Notes: a model not told the origin generated them from the letters alone. A stretch of DNA of 64,000 bases from an uncultured Christensenella sp. (GCA_910583545.1 CAJTXM010000003.1:62001-126000); one strand, 5' to 3'. Shown: positions 7,631 through 15,606, numbered from the stretch's first letter. Numbers and translations are program-made.

Positions 7631-8526
7631 AGATCGCCGTCCTTGTGATTTTTGTAGCCCTCGCCGTAAATCTCCTTTGCCGAGGTCACTATCGTAAAGG
7701 CTCCGGGGTCTATTTCGTGAACGTAGTCTTTCAGTTTGGGATAGAGATATTTTTTAATCGCACACATAATAATTCGCTTGCCTTCGCCTGTGTAGGCACC
7801 CTCGCCGTTGATGTAAGTTGCGCTTATGTCAAGTTCTTTCAATATTTTTTCGCTTATCTTTTCGGCGTGTTCGCTGTCGGTTATTATATACATAAGCTTT
7901 GCCGAATCTCCGCCGTAAAGCACCCAGTCAAGCGAAACGGTTGTGATAATAAGCGATATCACGGTGTAGAATGCGAGTGAAAATTCTCTGAAAACTATCG
8001 TGGAAATTCCGATAATGACGAGGTCGACTATGAGCGAAATTATTCCCGTCTTGATAAAACGGAATTTTTTTCTGAGTATTTTGACGACTATATCCGTTCC
8101 GCCCGTTGTGCTTCCGAGCCGGAAAATTATACCCATTCCAAGCCCCATAAGCGCACCGCCGACTACGCCCGCTATTACGATGTCGTCGGTGAGCGGTAAA
8201 AACTTTTTGAAAATGAAGCCGAACAGCTCTATAAACAGCGACGAAACAACGGTAGAATATATTGTGGAAAGTATAAACTTCCTGCCGAAAAAGATGAAGC
8301 CGAGTATGAAGAGGGGAATATTCAGAAAAACTATCCATATGCCGGTATTCAGCCATTCGACCTTCTGCGTGGCGTAATTGAGAATAATCGCAAGCCCCGA
8401 AACACCGCCCGAAGCTACTTTATTCGGGTCGAGAAACAAAGCTATTCCCAAAGCGAAAATAGCACAGCCTGAGGTTATAAGCAGATATCTTTTTAAAAAG
8501 TGCAAAACTGCGGTTTTCTTTGTCAT
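7627..8526 (-). CDS. yitT: YitT-family integral membrane protein
   Basis: This roughly 299-residue protein has an N-terminal membrane domain with five to six segments and a C-terminal soluble domain (about 215-299, DSEHAEKISEKILKELDI) like DUF2179. Motifs such as GGVSGLAIILNY and STTGGTDIVVKIL are typical. The function of the family is not settled. I start at ATG 8526, because the in-frame ATG at 8535 lies inside the -10 box; the transcript would then begin at the start codon. It is the first gene of the operon with the GH30 gene. Confidence 0.88.
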   Translation of the reverse strand: MTKKTAVLHFLKRYLLITSGCAIFALGIALFLDPNKVASGGVSGLAIILNYATQKVEWLNTGIWIVFLNIPLFILGFIFFGRKFILSTIYSTVVSSLFIELFGFIFKKFLPLTDDIVIAGVVGGALMGLGMGIIFRLGSTTGGTDIVVKILRKKFRFIKTGIISLIVDLVIIGISTIVFREFSLAFYTVISLIITTVSLDWVLYGGDSAKLMYIITDSEHAEKISEKILKELDISATYINGEGAYTGEGKRIIMCAIKKYLYPKLKDYVHEIDPGAFTIVTSAKEIYGEGYKNHKDGDL

Positions 8527-8533
8527 ATCAAAC

Positions 8534-8563
8534 ATTATATCACGAACGCAAAAAAACTGTCAA
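8534..8563 (-). promoter_or_regulatory. yitT promoter, predicted leaderless
   Basis: Read on the minus strand, TTGACA (8563-8558), an 18-bp spacer and TATAAT (8539-8534). The ATG at 8526 lies 7 nt after the -10 box, leaving no room for an SD. Confidence 0.8.
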
Positions 8564-8593
8564 GCAGGGTTTTAAAGAGTATATCAGTAATGG

Positions 8594-8910
8594 CTATATG
8601 TTTATTAAGACAAAAGTACCGCAAGAATGAGTTTCGGAAAGACTGCCGTAATTGTAACCGGCGTTTGCCCAGGTGAAAAACGTATTGTAGCCCATATATT
8701 TGTATGAGATATCGTGAGTTGCGTTTGACATAGAGCTGTAAACTATCATCTCGGTACCCGAAGGCGTATCTCCGTCTATTCTGAAATAGCTCGTACCGGC
8801 GCTCCCGCCGAAATTAACGGCTGTATTCCAGTGCACAGAGCTTACGTTGCCTCCGCCTGCATTATTTGTGTTTGCGCCTGCTCTGTGACAGTTTATCTGA
8901 AACATTTCGC
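8594..8910 (-). repeat. Orphan domain cassette, copy C
   Basis: This frame encodes about 103 residues from the ATG at 8905 (MFQINCHRAGAN...) to 8594, with no SD; promoter and ORF orientation suggest it is not a standalone gene. Core motifs are HWNTAVNF, GTSYFRIDGDTP and GYNTFFTWANAGYNYGSL. The protein is homologous to two tandem cassettes at 31617-32343. Bases 8615-8692 match 32218-32295 at 77 of 78 positions, whereas the 5' half is only moderately similar. It lies in the divergent gap between yitT and grpE (8527-9031). The remaining part, 8911-9031, is AT-rich with nothing else I can support. Confidence 0.75.
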
Positions 8911-9031
8911 AATATAGACGATAATTAATACAAATATTTCGGCAAAAATTAAAAAATATGTAATTTTCTGTTTAAGACGGAGTTTTAGGTTTTATATTAA
9001 TAAGTGTAAAAGAAAAACCTGTGAGTACAAA

Positions 9032-9535
9032 ATGGAAGAAAACAGAGAAGAAGAAATTTTAAACGAAGAAAATACACGGCAGACGGACGAGGTGAGCGAG
9101 CTTGAAAAGCTTTCTGCGCTTGCCGAGGACTATAAACGTAAGTGGTATTCGGTTTCTGCGGAATACGACAATTTCCGCAAGCGTAATGCTCAGGCGGTTG
9201 CGCGCGCCTATCAGGACGGCACCGCAGACGCGATTTTAAAACTTTTGCCCGTTTCGGACACTTTCGGCTATGCGCTCGATTCGGCGCAGGACGAAAAGAC
9301 GAGGGCCGGCATCGACAAGGTGATAAAAAATTTTAACACCATTTTAGCGTCGCTTGGCGTGGAAGAAATCGTTTTGAACGTCGGCGACGAGTTCGACGAG
9401 AGCGTGGCGGAAGCCGTTTTAAACTTCCCCTGCGGTGAGGGCGAAAAGCCCAACACCGTAAAACAGGTTCTGAAAAAAGGCTATAGAAGCGGTGACAGAG
9501 TAATAAGGTTCGCTCAGGTAGCCGTAACGATATAA
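9032..9535 (+). CDS. grpE: Nucleotide exchange factor GrpE
   Basis: GrpE releases ADP from DnaK during the chaperone cycle. The 167-residue protein has an acidic N-terminus, a long helix containing AEDYKRKWYSVSAEYDNFRKRN and a beta-rich C-terminus ending GYRSGDRVIRFAQVAV, all typical. It opens the grpE-dnaK-dnaJ cluster, 42 nt before dnaK. No hrcA precedes it and no CIRCE inverted repeat is visible upstream, so heat regulation must be of another type. SD is weak (GTGAG). Confidence 0.95.
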   Translation: MEENREEEILNEENTRQTDEVSELEKLSALAEDYKRKWYSVSAEYDNFRKRNAQAVARAYQDGTADAILKLLPVSDTFGYALDSAQDEKTRAGIDKVIKNFNTILASLGVEEIVLNVGDEFDESVAEAVLNFPCGEGEKPNTVKQVLKKGYRSGDRVIRFAQVAVTI

Positions 9536-9577
9536 AATAATAAAATTTTGATAATACATTTGTGAGGTATTTTTGGT

Positions 9578-11368
9578 ATGGGAAAAGTAATAGGTATAGA
9601 TTTAGGAACTACAAACTCGTGCGTAGCTGTAATGGAAGGCGGTGAACCCGTCGTTATAGCTAACAGCGAGGGCAACAGAACTACCCCTTCGGTAGTATCT
9701 TTCAAAACCGACGGAAGCCGTATCGTCGGACAGGCGGCAAAGCGTCTTGCTGTCGCTCAGCCCGATAAGACGGTCATTTCGATTAAGCGCCATATGGGCG
9801 AAAGCTACAAGGTAAATATCGACAGCGGATATTCTCCGCAGGAAATTTCAGCAATGATACTTACCAAACTGAAAGCGGACGCGGAGAGCTATCTCGGCGG
9901 AAAGGTCACAGACGCGGTTATTACCTGCCCTGCGTACTTCAACGACTCTCAGCGTCAGGCGACGAAAGACGCGGGTAAAATCGCAGGACTCAACGTTCTG
10001 CGTATCATAAACGAGCCGACGGCGGCGGCGCTTGCTTACGGACTCGATAAGCAGGAAGGCAGTCAGAAAGTAATGATTTACGACCTCGGCGGAGGAACGT
10101 TCGACGTTTCCATTCTCGAAATCGGCGACGGCGTTTTCGAAGTTCTGGCTACAAACGGCGATACCCGTCTCGGCGGCGACGACTTTGATAACAAGATTAT
10201 TGACTACCTTGTAGAGACCTTTAAAAAGGATACGGGCGTAGATCTTTCCAAAGATAAAATGGCTATGCAAAGGCTCAAAGAGGCGGCTGAAAAGGCGAAG
10301 ATAGAGCTTTCGGGTATGAGCGCAACCAACATAAACCTGCCCTTCATAACGGTAGTCGACGGCGCGCCTCAGCACCTCGATATCGACCTTTCCAAACAGA
10401 AATTCGACTCTCTCACTGCGGATCTGGTAGAAAGGACGGTCGAGCCTATGAGAAAGGCAATGCAGGACGCAGGGCTCAATTATAACGAAATCAACAAAGT
10501 AATTATGGTCGGCGGTTCGACGAGAATTCCTGCCGTATTCGATAAAGTCAAGTCTGTGACGGGCAAGGAACCTTTCAAGGGTATCAACCCCGACGAGTGC
10601 GTCGCAATCGGCGCGGCTATTCAGGGCGGTGTACTTTCGGGCGAAGTCAAGGACGTACTTTTACTCGACGTTATGCCCCTTACTCTCGGCATAGAGACGC
10701 TCGGCGGAGTTTCGACACCGCTTATCGAGAGAAATACGACTATTCCCGTAAAGAAGAGTCAGGTTTTCTCGACCGCGGCAGACAATCAGCCCGGCGTTGA
10801 AATCAACGTATTGCAGGGTGAAAGAAAATTCGCACGCGACAATAAGTCGCTCGGCAAATTTATGCTTACCGATATCCCCCCCGCACCGAGAGGAGTTCCG
10901 CAGATAGAAGTTACTTTCGACGTCGACGCAAACGGTATAGTCAACGTTACGGCAAAGGATCTCGGCACGGGCAAGAGCACGAACATTACAATTACGGCTT
11001 CGACAAACCTTTCCGAGGACGATATAAACAAGGCGGTCAAGGACGCCGAAAGATACGCCGAAGAAGACAAGAAGCGCAAAGAGGCGGTTGATAACAAGAA
11101 CAATCTCGAAAGCGTTATAGACAGCCTTGAAAAGACGGTAAAAGAGGCTGGCGACAAGCTTTCCGACGAAGACAAAACCACTGTCGAAAACGCAGTTGCC
11201 AAGGCTAAGACCGAACTCGAAAGCGGAGATAACGACAGAATAAAAGCTGCCATAGATACTTTGCAGAACGAAATTCAGCCCGTAATTGCAAAGATGTATC
11301 AGCAGGGCGCCGGCGCGCAGGGCGCAAATCCCGACGGCGGCGACGACACCGAGTTCAGGCAGCACTAA
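9578..11368 (+). CDS. dnaK: Hsp70 chaperone DnaK
   Basis: The ATP-dependent Hsp70 chaperone binds exposed hydrophobic peptides with GrpE and DnaJ. The 596-residue product has the N-terminal signature IDLGTTNSCVAVMEGG, the IYDLGGGTFDVSIL motif, the VGGSTRIPAV motif and a substrate-binding domain starting about residue 370 (LLLDVMPLTLGIETLGG). The C-terminal lid ends DDTEFRQH. GAGG precedes the ATG. A 275-nt structured gap separates it from dnaJ. Confidence 0.97.
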   Translation: MGKVIGIDLGTTNSCVAVMEGGEPVVIANSEGNRTTPSVVSFKTDGSRIVGQAAKRLAVAQPDKTVISIKRHMGESYKVNIDSGYSPQEISAMILTKLKADAESYLGGKVTDAVITCPAYFNDSQRQATKDAGKIAGLNVLRIINEPTAAALAYGLDKQEGSQKVMIYDLGGGTFDVSILEIGDGVFEVLATNGDTRLGGDDFDNKIIDYLVETFKKDTGVDLSKDKMAMQRLKEAAEKAKIELSGMSATNINLPFITVVDGAPQHLDIDLSKQKFDSLTADLVERTVEPMRKAMQDAGLNYNEINKVIMVGGSTRIPAVFDKVKSVTGKEPFKGINPDECVAIGAAIQGGVLSGEVKDVLLLDVMPLTLGIETLGGVSTPLIERNTTIPVKKSQVFSTAADNQPGVEINVLQGERKFARDNKSLGKFMLTDIPPAPRGVPQIEVTFDVDANGIVNVTAKDLGTGKSTNITITASTNLSEDDINKAVKDAERYAEEDKKRKEAVDNKNNLESVIDSLEKTVKEAGDKLSDEDKTTVENAVAKAKTELESGDNDRIKAAIDTLQNEIQPVIAKMYQQGAGAQGANPDGGDDTEFRQH

Positions 11369-11373
11369 AAGTG

Positions 11374-11552
11374 TTCACGAAATTTAAGACGTTCGATGAT
11401 GTCTTAAATTCCCGTGATTTTCGGAAACTAAGTTTCCCTTGACGCAACATTTAAGGGCACACAGATATATAGTTGCGTCAATTCCCTTCCAGTGAGCCGC
11501 AGGTATGCGCAAACAGGGGCGTGCTAACGCAGGGAAACCTTGCTTGCACCGT
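11374..11552 (+). repeat. Structured intergenic element, copy 1 (dnaK-dnaJ)
   Basis: Four hairpins can be drawn: H1 TTCACGAAATTTAAGAC/GTCTTAAATTcccGTGA (11374-11417), H2 GGAAAC/GTTTCC (11423-11437), H3 TTGACGCAAC/GTTGCGTCAA (11439-11481) and H4 GTGCTAACGCAGGG...CCTTGCTTGCAC (11521-11549). The same order occurs upstream of addB (22119-22352), with different H1-H3 arm sequences and a nearly identical H4. H3 loops share TAAGGGCA and TATATA. This occupies most of the 275-nt dnaK-dnaJ gap. A structured RNA or a small mobile repeat are both possible. Confidence 0.7.
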
Positions 11553-11581
11553 TAAAATTTGAAACACTAAAACTTAAACTA

Positions 11582-11612
11582 AAATTTACGGCGTTTTCAG
11601 CCGTAAATTTTT
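11582..11612 (+). terminator. Terminator-like hairpin before dnaJ
   Basis: AAATTTACGGC (11582-11592) pairs with GCCGTAAATTT (11600-11610), followed by TT to give five T in all. It could end dnaK transcription and separate it from dnaJ, which has its own promoter candidate (TTGTGA 11611-11616, CATATT 11633-11638). Confidence 0.6.
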
Positions 11613-11643
11613 GTGATTATAAATCAATCGGACATATTTTCAT

Positions 11644-12807
11644 ATGGCAAATAAAAACTATTACGATATTTTGGGCGTGTCGAAGACGGCGACGCAGGAC
11701 GAGATAAAATCGGCGTACAGAAAGCTTGCAAAGCAGTATCATCCCGATTTCCACCCCGGCGACAAGGCGGCAGCCGAAAAATTCAAAGAAATAAACGAAG
11801 CTAACGCCGTTCTTTCCGACGAGGGCAAGCGCAAGCAGTACGACTTCGAGCAGTCGCATCCCGGAATGGGCGGAGGCGGAAGAGGTCCTTTCGGCGGTTT
11901 CGGCGGCGGAGGAATGGGCGGTTTCGAGGATATTCTCAATTCGATGTTCGGCGGAGGTTCGCCCTTCGGCGGTTTCGGCGGCGGAGGAATGGGCGGTGCG
12001 GAAAAAAAGAACAGAGGCGCCGATATCGAGCAGACCGTTTATCTTTCTTTCCTCGACGCGATCAAGGGCTGTACCAAGCAGGTCAGCTATACCCGTAACG
12101 AGCCGTGCGTTGCCTGTAAGGGCACGGGCGCAAGAAACGGAACTTCGTTCAAGGTTTGTACCTGCTGCGGAGGTTCTGGCAGAATAAAATATACGCAGGA
12201 CACCATCTTTGGCAGGACGATACAGGTAGGCGTATGCCCAGACTGCGGAGGCAGCGGAAGACAGATAACCGACAAATGCCCCGACTGCAAGGGTAAGGGC
12301 TATTTAAGAAAGGAAACGCGCTTTACCGTCAACATACCTGCAGGCGTGGACAAGGACAGCAGTTTAAGAAAGCGCGGTTACGGTCAGGCGGCAGGCAACG
12401 GCGGAGAGGCAGGCGATCTTTATATCTTTTTCAGAATCGAACCGCACAAGCTGTTGAGGCGCGAGGACAAGGATTTATACGTCACTGTTCCCATCTCTTA
12501 TAAAACCGCCGTTCTCGGCGGAAAGATAGTCGTGCCGAGCGCTGACGATACGATAGAGCTGAACGTTCCGGAGGGAACGGCTTCGGGTACGCGCTTCTGC
12601 GTAAGGGGCAAGGGCGTTAAGACAGTCAACGGAATAGGCAACCTCTATGTGACCGTTGAAATCGACATTCCTCAAAGACTTTCGCGCGAACAGGCGAAAA
12701 AACTTTCCGACTACGAAAATGCCGTGTCAATAAAGTCGTGCGACAATATGCAAAAATACGCCGGCAATATTTCTGCGGTGTACGGCAAAAAAATTGATAA
12801 ACAGTAA
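11644..12807 (+). CDS. dnaJ: Co-chaperone DnaJ (Hsp40)
   Basis: DnaJ delivers substrates to DnaK and stimulates its ATPase. The 387-residue protein has a J domain (1-70) with the HPD motif in QYHPDFHPGD, a Gly/Phe-rich linker (about 77-117), and a zinc-binding region with four CxxCxGxG-type repeats (CVACKGTG, CTCCGGSG, CPDCGGSG, CPDCKGKG) followed by the C-terminal peptide-binding domain. The linker DNA contains a direct repeat of about 34 bp (11890-11923 and 11966-11999). No SD is visible, and a -10-like CATATT ends 6 nt before the ATG, so the message may be leaderless. Confidence 0.95.
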   Translation: MANKNYYDILGVSKTATQDEIKSAYRKLAKQYHPDFHPGDKAAAEKFKEINEANAVLSDEGKRKQYDFEQSHPGMGGGGRGPFGGFGGGGMGGFEDILNSMFGGGSPFGGFGGGGMGGAEKKNRGADIEQTVYLSFLDAIKGCTKQVSYTRNEPCVACKGTGARNGTSFKVCTCCGGSGRIKYTQDTIFGRTIQVGVCPDCGGSGRQITDKCPDCKGKGYLRKETRFTVNIPAGVDKDSSLRKRGYGQAAGNGGEAGDLYIFFRIEPHKLLRREDKDLYVTVPISYKTAVLGGKIVVPSADDTIELNVPEGTASGTRFCVRGKGVKTVNGIGNLYVTVEIDIPQRLSREQAKKLSDYENAVSIKSCDNMQKYAGNISAVYGKKIDKQ

Positions 12808-12810
12808 AAT

Positions 12811-12849
12811 AAAAACGGCTGTGCCACGAATGGCGACAACCGTTTTTTT
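12811..12849. terminator. Terminator after dnaJ
   Basis: AAAACGG (12812-12818) pairs with CCGTTTT (12840-12846), with a further GCCA/TGGC pairing inside, followed by T. Confidence 0.8.
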
Positions 12850-12864
12850 AATACGGAATTAAGT

Positions 12865-13725
12865 CTATTTATAATTTTCAATTGCTTCGTTGACTTTTTT
12901 CATATCTTCCGGAGTTAAAACTTCGGTGGAATTAAAATCCGAAAGTTTTATTTCGGCGTGTGTGTAGGATAAATTGATAAGTTCGCTATTGCTGTTTTCG
13001 ACAATGACAATGTCGTGAATATATTCGCAAAGTTTGCCGTCTGTGAATTTAAGCTTAATGTTTATGTTATACGGGGTGGAAACGGAAACGCCGATGAATT
13101 CGTCAGACGGCAGTACACCCGTATAATAATCTGTTTCAGAGTCGTAAGTGAAATATTGATATTTTTCGTCGAGCAAATTAACGGGGGAAACTCCTTCGCC
13201 TGTTATGCTGTAATGTTTGACGTAATATTCGTTCAGGCTTTCAACGGTTTCGAATTCGCCTATGTAAATATCCCAGCTTTCGTTGCTTTCGGTAATATGG
13301 TATAGGTAAGTATCTCTGCAAACTATAATTTTGGTAAATAGATATACGTCTTCAGCTACGTCCTCACTTTCGTCCTGATCGTCGTTTTGATCGTCGTCCT
13401 GATTAATCTTTTCTTGAATGTTTTCTTGTTTGGTCTCGAAGTAAGTTAAAGTTTCGTTATATTTTATAAATTGAGAGTGAGAGTTTGTCAGAGCAGGCAG
13501 TTCGTAGTTACCGCTTTCGTAATCCTGTTTGGCAATTTTTACAGTGTTGCTGTTTTTTACAGTGAATTCTATCGTATAGTTTGTTGCCGAAAACGTCGTC
13601 TCGAATGCGGTTTTCCACTCTTCCTCCGTCATAGCTCTTTTATTATCGCTTCCGCAGGCGGTGAACAGGCTGCCGCAAATTACGGCTGTTGTTGCCATTG
13701 CGGCAACGAGTAGTTTTTTCTTCAT
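12865..13725 (-). CDS. Lipoprotein of unknown function
   Basis: This 286-residue protein begins MKKKLLVAAMATTAVICGSLFTACGSDNK, a lipoprotein signal with lipobox LFTAC at C24. The mature part is beta-rich (many alternating Tyr/Thr/Ile segments) with an Asp/Gln/Glu-rich low-complexity loop near residues 108-125 (NQDDDQNDDQDESEDV). The fold resembles LolA/LppX-type lipid- or ligand-binding lipoproteins only in general pattern; no catalytic motif is visible. AAAGGAGCT precedes the ATG. It stands alone. Confidence 0.6.
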   Translation of the reverse strand: MKKKLLVAAMATTAVICGSLFTACGSDNKRAMTEEEWKTAFETTFSATNYTIEFTVKNSNTVKIAKQDYESGNYELPALTNSHSQFIKYNETLTYFETKQENIQEKINQDDDQNDDQDESEDVAEDVYLFTKIIVCRDTYLYHITESNESWDIYIGEFETVESLNEYYVKHYSITGEGVSPVNLLDEKYQYFTYDSETDYYTGVLPSDEFIGVSVSTPYNINIKLKFTDGKLCEYIHDIVIVENSNSELINLSYTHAEIKLSDFNSTEVLTPEDMKKVNEAIENYK

Positions 13726-13871
13726 TTTTTAGCTCCTTTAAAATCTTTTTGCGGACTTTTTTGCCTTATTATTTAATTTCCGAACAGTGGCTGTCGCAGA
13801 AATTTCAACAAAACGGCTTTTGCGTTAAGAAATTTCAAGACGCACTACGTCATAAACAATGCTTAAAAATC

Positions 13872-13972
13872 ATTACGACGAAAACAAGCAAGGCGGAATT
13901 TATTTCCGCCGTTAAGCTTGTTTACGACAAAAGTAACTTCACGGAAAAATTGTTATAAACAATTTTTCGTGA
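13872..13972 (+). repeat. Two-hairpin element, copy 1
   Basis: Hairpin a: AAACAAGC (13882-13889) and GCTTGTTT (13916-13923) around the conserved core AAGGCGGAATTTATTTCCGCC. A linker TTTACGACAAA follows, then hairpin b: CACG (13940-13943) to CGTG (13968-13971) with AAAATTGTT/AACAATTTT inside. A second copy at 14382-14473 has the same cores and linkers but different arm sequences that still pair. The copy lies in the 773-nt gap before rplJ (13726-14498). Confidence 0.65.
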
Positions 13973-13984
13973 ATAAAAAAATAA

Positions 13985-14146
13985 GGGCAACCATTAAAGG
14001 TTGCCCGCAAAGAGTACCCTTAATGATTGCTTATTTCAGATTTTTACTGTTTTTAGGACACAACAGAAAAACAGGTACAACAATGCCGTATGGCATTATG
14101 TCCCAAAACAGTATAATTATTAAATTCTGAAATAAGCGTAATCATT
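13985..14146. repeat. Hairpin and 125-bp interrupted inverted repeat
   Basis: GGGCAACC (13985-13992) pairs with GGTTGCCC (13999-14006). Then AATGATTGCTTATTTCAGA (14022-14040) pairs with TCTGAAATAAGC plus AATCATT (14126-14146) with a 2-nt bulge. Nested inside are TACTGTTTT/AAAACAGTA, GGACA/TGTCC and AATGCC/GGCATT. It could be a structured RNA or a palindromic mobile remnant; there is no protein in it. Confidence 0.6.
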
Positions 14147-14202
14147 ATAACAATTACCCAATAAAAACGCAAGTAAAATTTTTAAAAAGAGTGTAAAAGC
14201 GT

Positions 14203-14231
14203 TTGACTTTTTGAAAATAATTTTTTAAAAT
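14203..14231 (+). promoter_or_regulatory. rplJ-rplL promoter
   Basis: TTGACT (14203-14208), a 17-bp spacer and TAAAAT (14226-14231). Transcription would begin near 14238, just before the L10 leader. Confidence 0.75.
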
Positions 14232-14240
14232 AATACAGTA

Positions 14241-14366
14241 ACCGAAGACGGTCGGCGCTTTTTGGCTTAATTTCCGACTCAGGGGACAGGATAATAGTTT
14301 GCAATTGTAAGCTATGCGTTTATGACGATTTTTCCCTGCGCCGTTTCGGTTGCAGGGATATTTTTT
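14241..14366 (+). promoter_or_regulatory. Ribosomal protein L10 leader with attenuator
   Basis: The 14241-14300 segment carries the L10-leader core: ACCGAAGACGGTCGGCG, then TTAATTTCCGACTCAGGGG, in which GGTCGG pairs with CCGAC. This mimics the L10(L12)4 rRNA site and allows autoregulation. A terminator follows: CCCTGC-g-CCG (14334-14343) pairs with CGG-tt-GCAGGG (14347-14357), then six T (14361-14366). Confidence 0.8.
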
Positions 14367-14379
14367 AAATAATAACGCC

Positions 14380-14474
14380 GAAAATTTTCAAGGACGAATT
14401 TATTTCGCCGGATAGAAAATTTACGACAAATTAATTTCACGGCAAATATGAAGCGCAGCAGAATATTTGCGTGA
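14380..14474 (+). repeat. Two-hairpin element, copy 2, before rplJ
   Basis: AAATTTTC (14382-14389) pairs with GAAAATTT (14415-14422) around core AAGGACGAATTTATTTCGCC; linker TTTACGACAAA; CACG (14438-14441) to CGTG (14470-14473) with AAATAT/ATATTT inside. All three cores match copy 1 while arms differ, yet base pairing is kept. It ends 12 nt before the rplJ SD, so it is part of the rplJ message. Confidence 0.65.
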
Positions 14475-14498
14475 GCAAAATATTGAAGGAGGTTGACT

Positions 14499-15035
14499 TT
14501 GGAAGAGGTAAAGAAGGAATCGGCTAATTTAATAGCTAAAAAAGCGGTTGTTCAGGAAATTATCGAAAAGATAAAATCTTCGAAATCGGTTGTTTTAGTC
14601 GAGTACGACAAGCTTACCGTTGCGGAAGTTTCCGAGCTTCGTAACAAATGCAAGCAGGCAGGCTGTGAGTACAAGGTTTATAAAAACACTCTCGTAAGGC
14701 GCGCATTCAACGAACTCGGTTTCAAAGATTTCGATAACGATCTGCAAAAGCCTATGGCGTTTGCTTTCGGCGCAGACGAAACGAGTGCGGCAAAGCTTAT
14801 GAGCGAAGCTTCGAAGACTTACGACGGTAAAATCACCGTAAAGAGCGCGTTCGTAGACAACGCTTACTGCGACAAGGCGAGCGCAAAAGCGCTTGCGGAT
14901 ATGCCGTCGAGGGAAGAGTTGGTTGCAAAGATGCTCGGCTCGATGCAGGCGCCCGTTGCGAATTTCGCAGGCGTTCTCAGCAATTTGCTGTCGGGGATTG
15001 TGCGTGTGCTTAACGGCATAGCTCAGAAGCAGTAA
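14499..15035 (+). CDS. rplJ: 50S ribosomal protein L10
   Basis: L10 anchors L7/L12 dimers on the ribosomal stalk and represses its own operon. The 178-residue protein has the typical VVQEIIEKIKSSKSVVLVEY N-terminus and the C-terminal L12-binding helix. I start at TTG 14499 because AAGGAGG (14486-14492) lies 6 nt before it; the in-frame TTG at 14493 abuts the SD. rplK and rplA, often adjacent, are absent here. Confidence 0.95.
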   Translation: MEEVKKESANLIAKKAVVQEIIEKIKSSKSVVLVEYDKLTVAEVSELRNKCKQAGCEYKVYKNTLVRRAFNELGFKDFDNDLQKPMAFAFGADETSAAKLMSEASKTYDGKITVKSAFVDNAYCDKASAKALADMPSREELVAKMLGSMQAPVANFAGVLSNLLSGIVRVLNGIAQKQ

Positions 15036-15228
15036 AATTCCGTATATACTGCGCAATACATCGTTGTCTTTACGTTTTTGCTTGGTCATTTACTTCATTG
15101 TAAACTCCCTCGCAAAATCCGCAGACGCCTTGTCTTGCTTGTATCTGCGAAATTTTAATAACAAAACAGTCGGCGGACTTAAAGCGTAAAAATAAAAAAT
15201 TTAAAACATAAAATAGGAGATAAATAAA

Positions 15229-15606
15229 ATGGCAGACGTAAAGAAATTTATTGAAGAAGTTAAATCTATGACGGTTTTAGAGCTCAACGAGCTTGTTAAA
15301 GCACTTGAAGAGGAATTCGGCGTATCCGCAGCGGCTCCCGTAGCAGTAGCGGCAGCTCCCGCAGCAGGCGCAGCTCCCGCAGCGGCAGCAGAAGAAAAGA
15401 CCGAGTTCAACGTAGTATTGAAGGACGCAGGCGACAAGAAGATCGACGTTATCAAAGTCGTTCGCGCATTCACGGGTCTCGGGCTTGTAGAAGCTAAGCA
15501 GGCAGTTGAAAAAGGCGGAGTTCTTAAAGAGAACGTTGCCAAGGAAGAAGCTGAAAAGATCGTTGCAGATCTTAAAGCGGCAGGCGCAACCGCTGTTTTG
15601 GAATAA
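15229..15606 (+). CDS. rplL: 50S ribosomal protein L7/L12
   Basis: This stalk protein recruits translation GTPases. The 125-residue product has an N-terminal dimerisation helix (MTVLELNELVKALEEEFGV), an Ala/Pro-rich hinge (residues 40-60) and the C-terminal domain with VIKVVRAFTGLGLVEAKQAV. AGGAG precedes the ATG. The 193-nt rplJ-rplL gap has no clear terminator, so co-transcription is likely. Confidence 0.97.
   Translation: MADVKKFIEEVKSMTVLELNELVKALEEEFGVSAAAPVAVAAAPAAGAAPAAAAEEKTEFNVVLKDAGDKKIDVIKVVRAFTGLGLVEAKQAVEKGGVLKENVAKEEAEKIVADLKAAGATAVLE

Noticed and set aside
9000..9031. Possible CIRCE/HrcA operator before grpE
   Set aside because: No TTAGCACTC-N9-GAGTGCTAA repeat or hrcA gene is visible.
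11887..11999. Direct repeat of about 34 bp in dnaJ
   Set aside because: It codes for the Gly/Phe-rich linker, where such repeats are common; no extra meaning is needed.
13689..13958. Open frame of about 89 codons before the two-hairpin element
   Set aside because: It overlaps the lipoprotein start and the element, lacks an SD and shows no coding-like composition.
14493..14495. TTG 14493 as rplJ start
   Set aside because: It directly abuts the SD (spacing 0); TTG 14499 has proper spacing.
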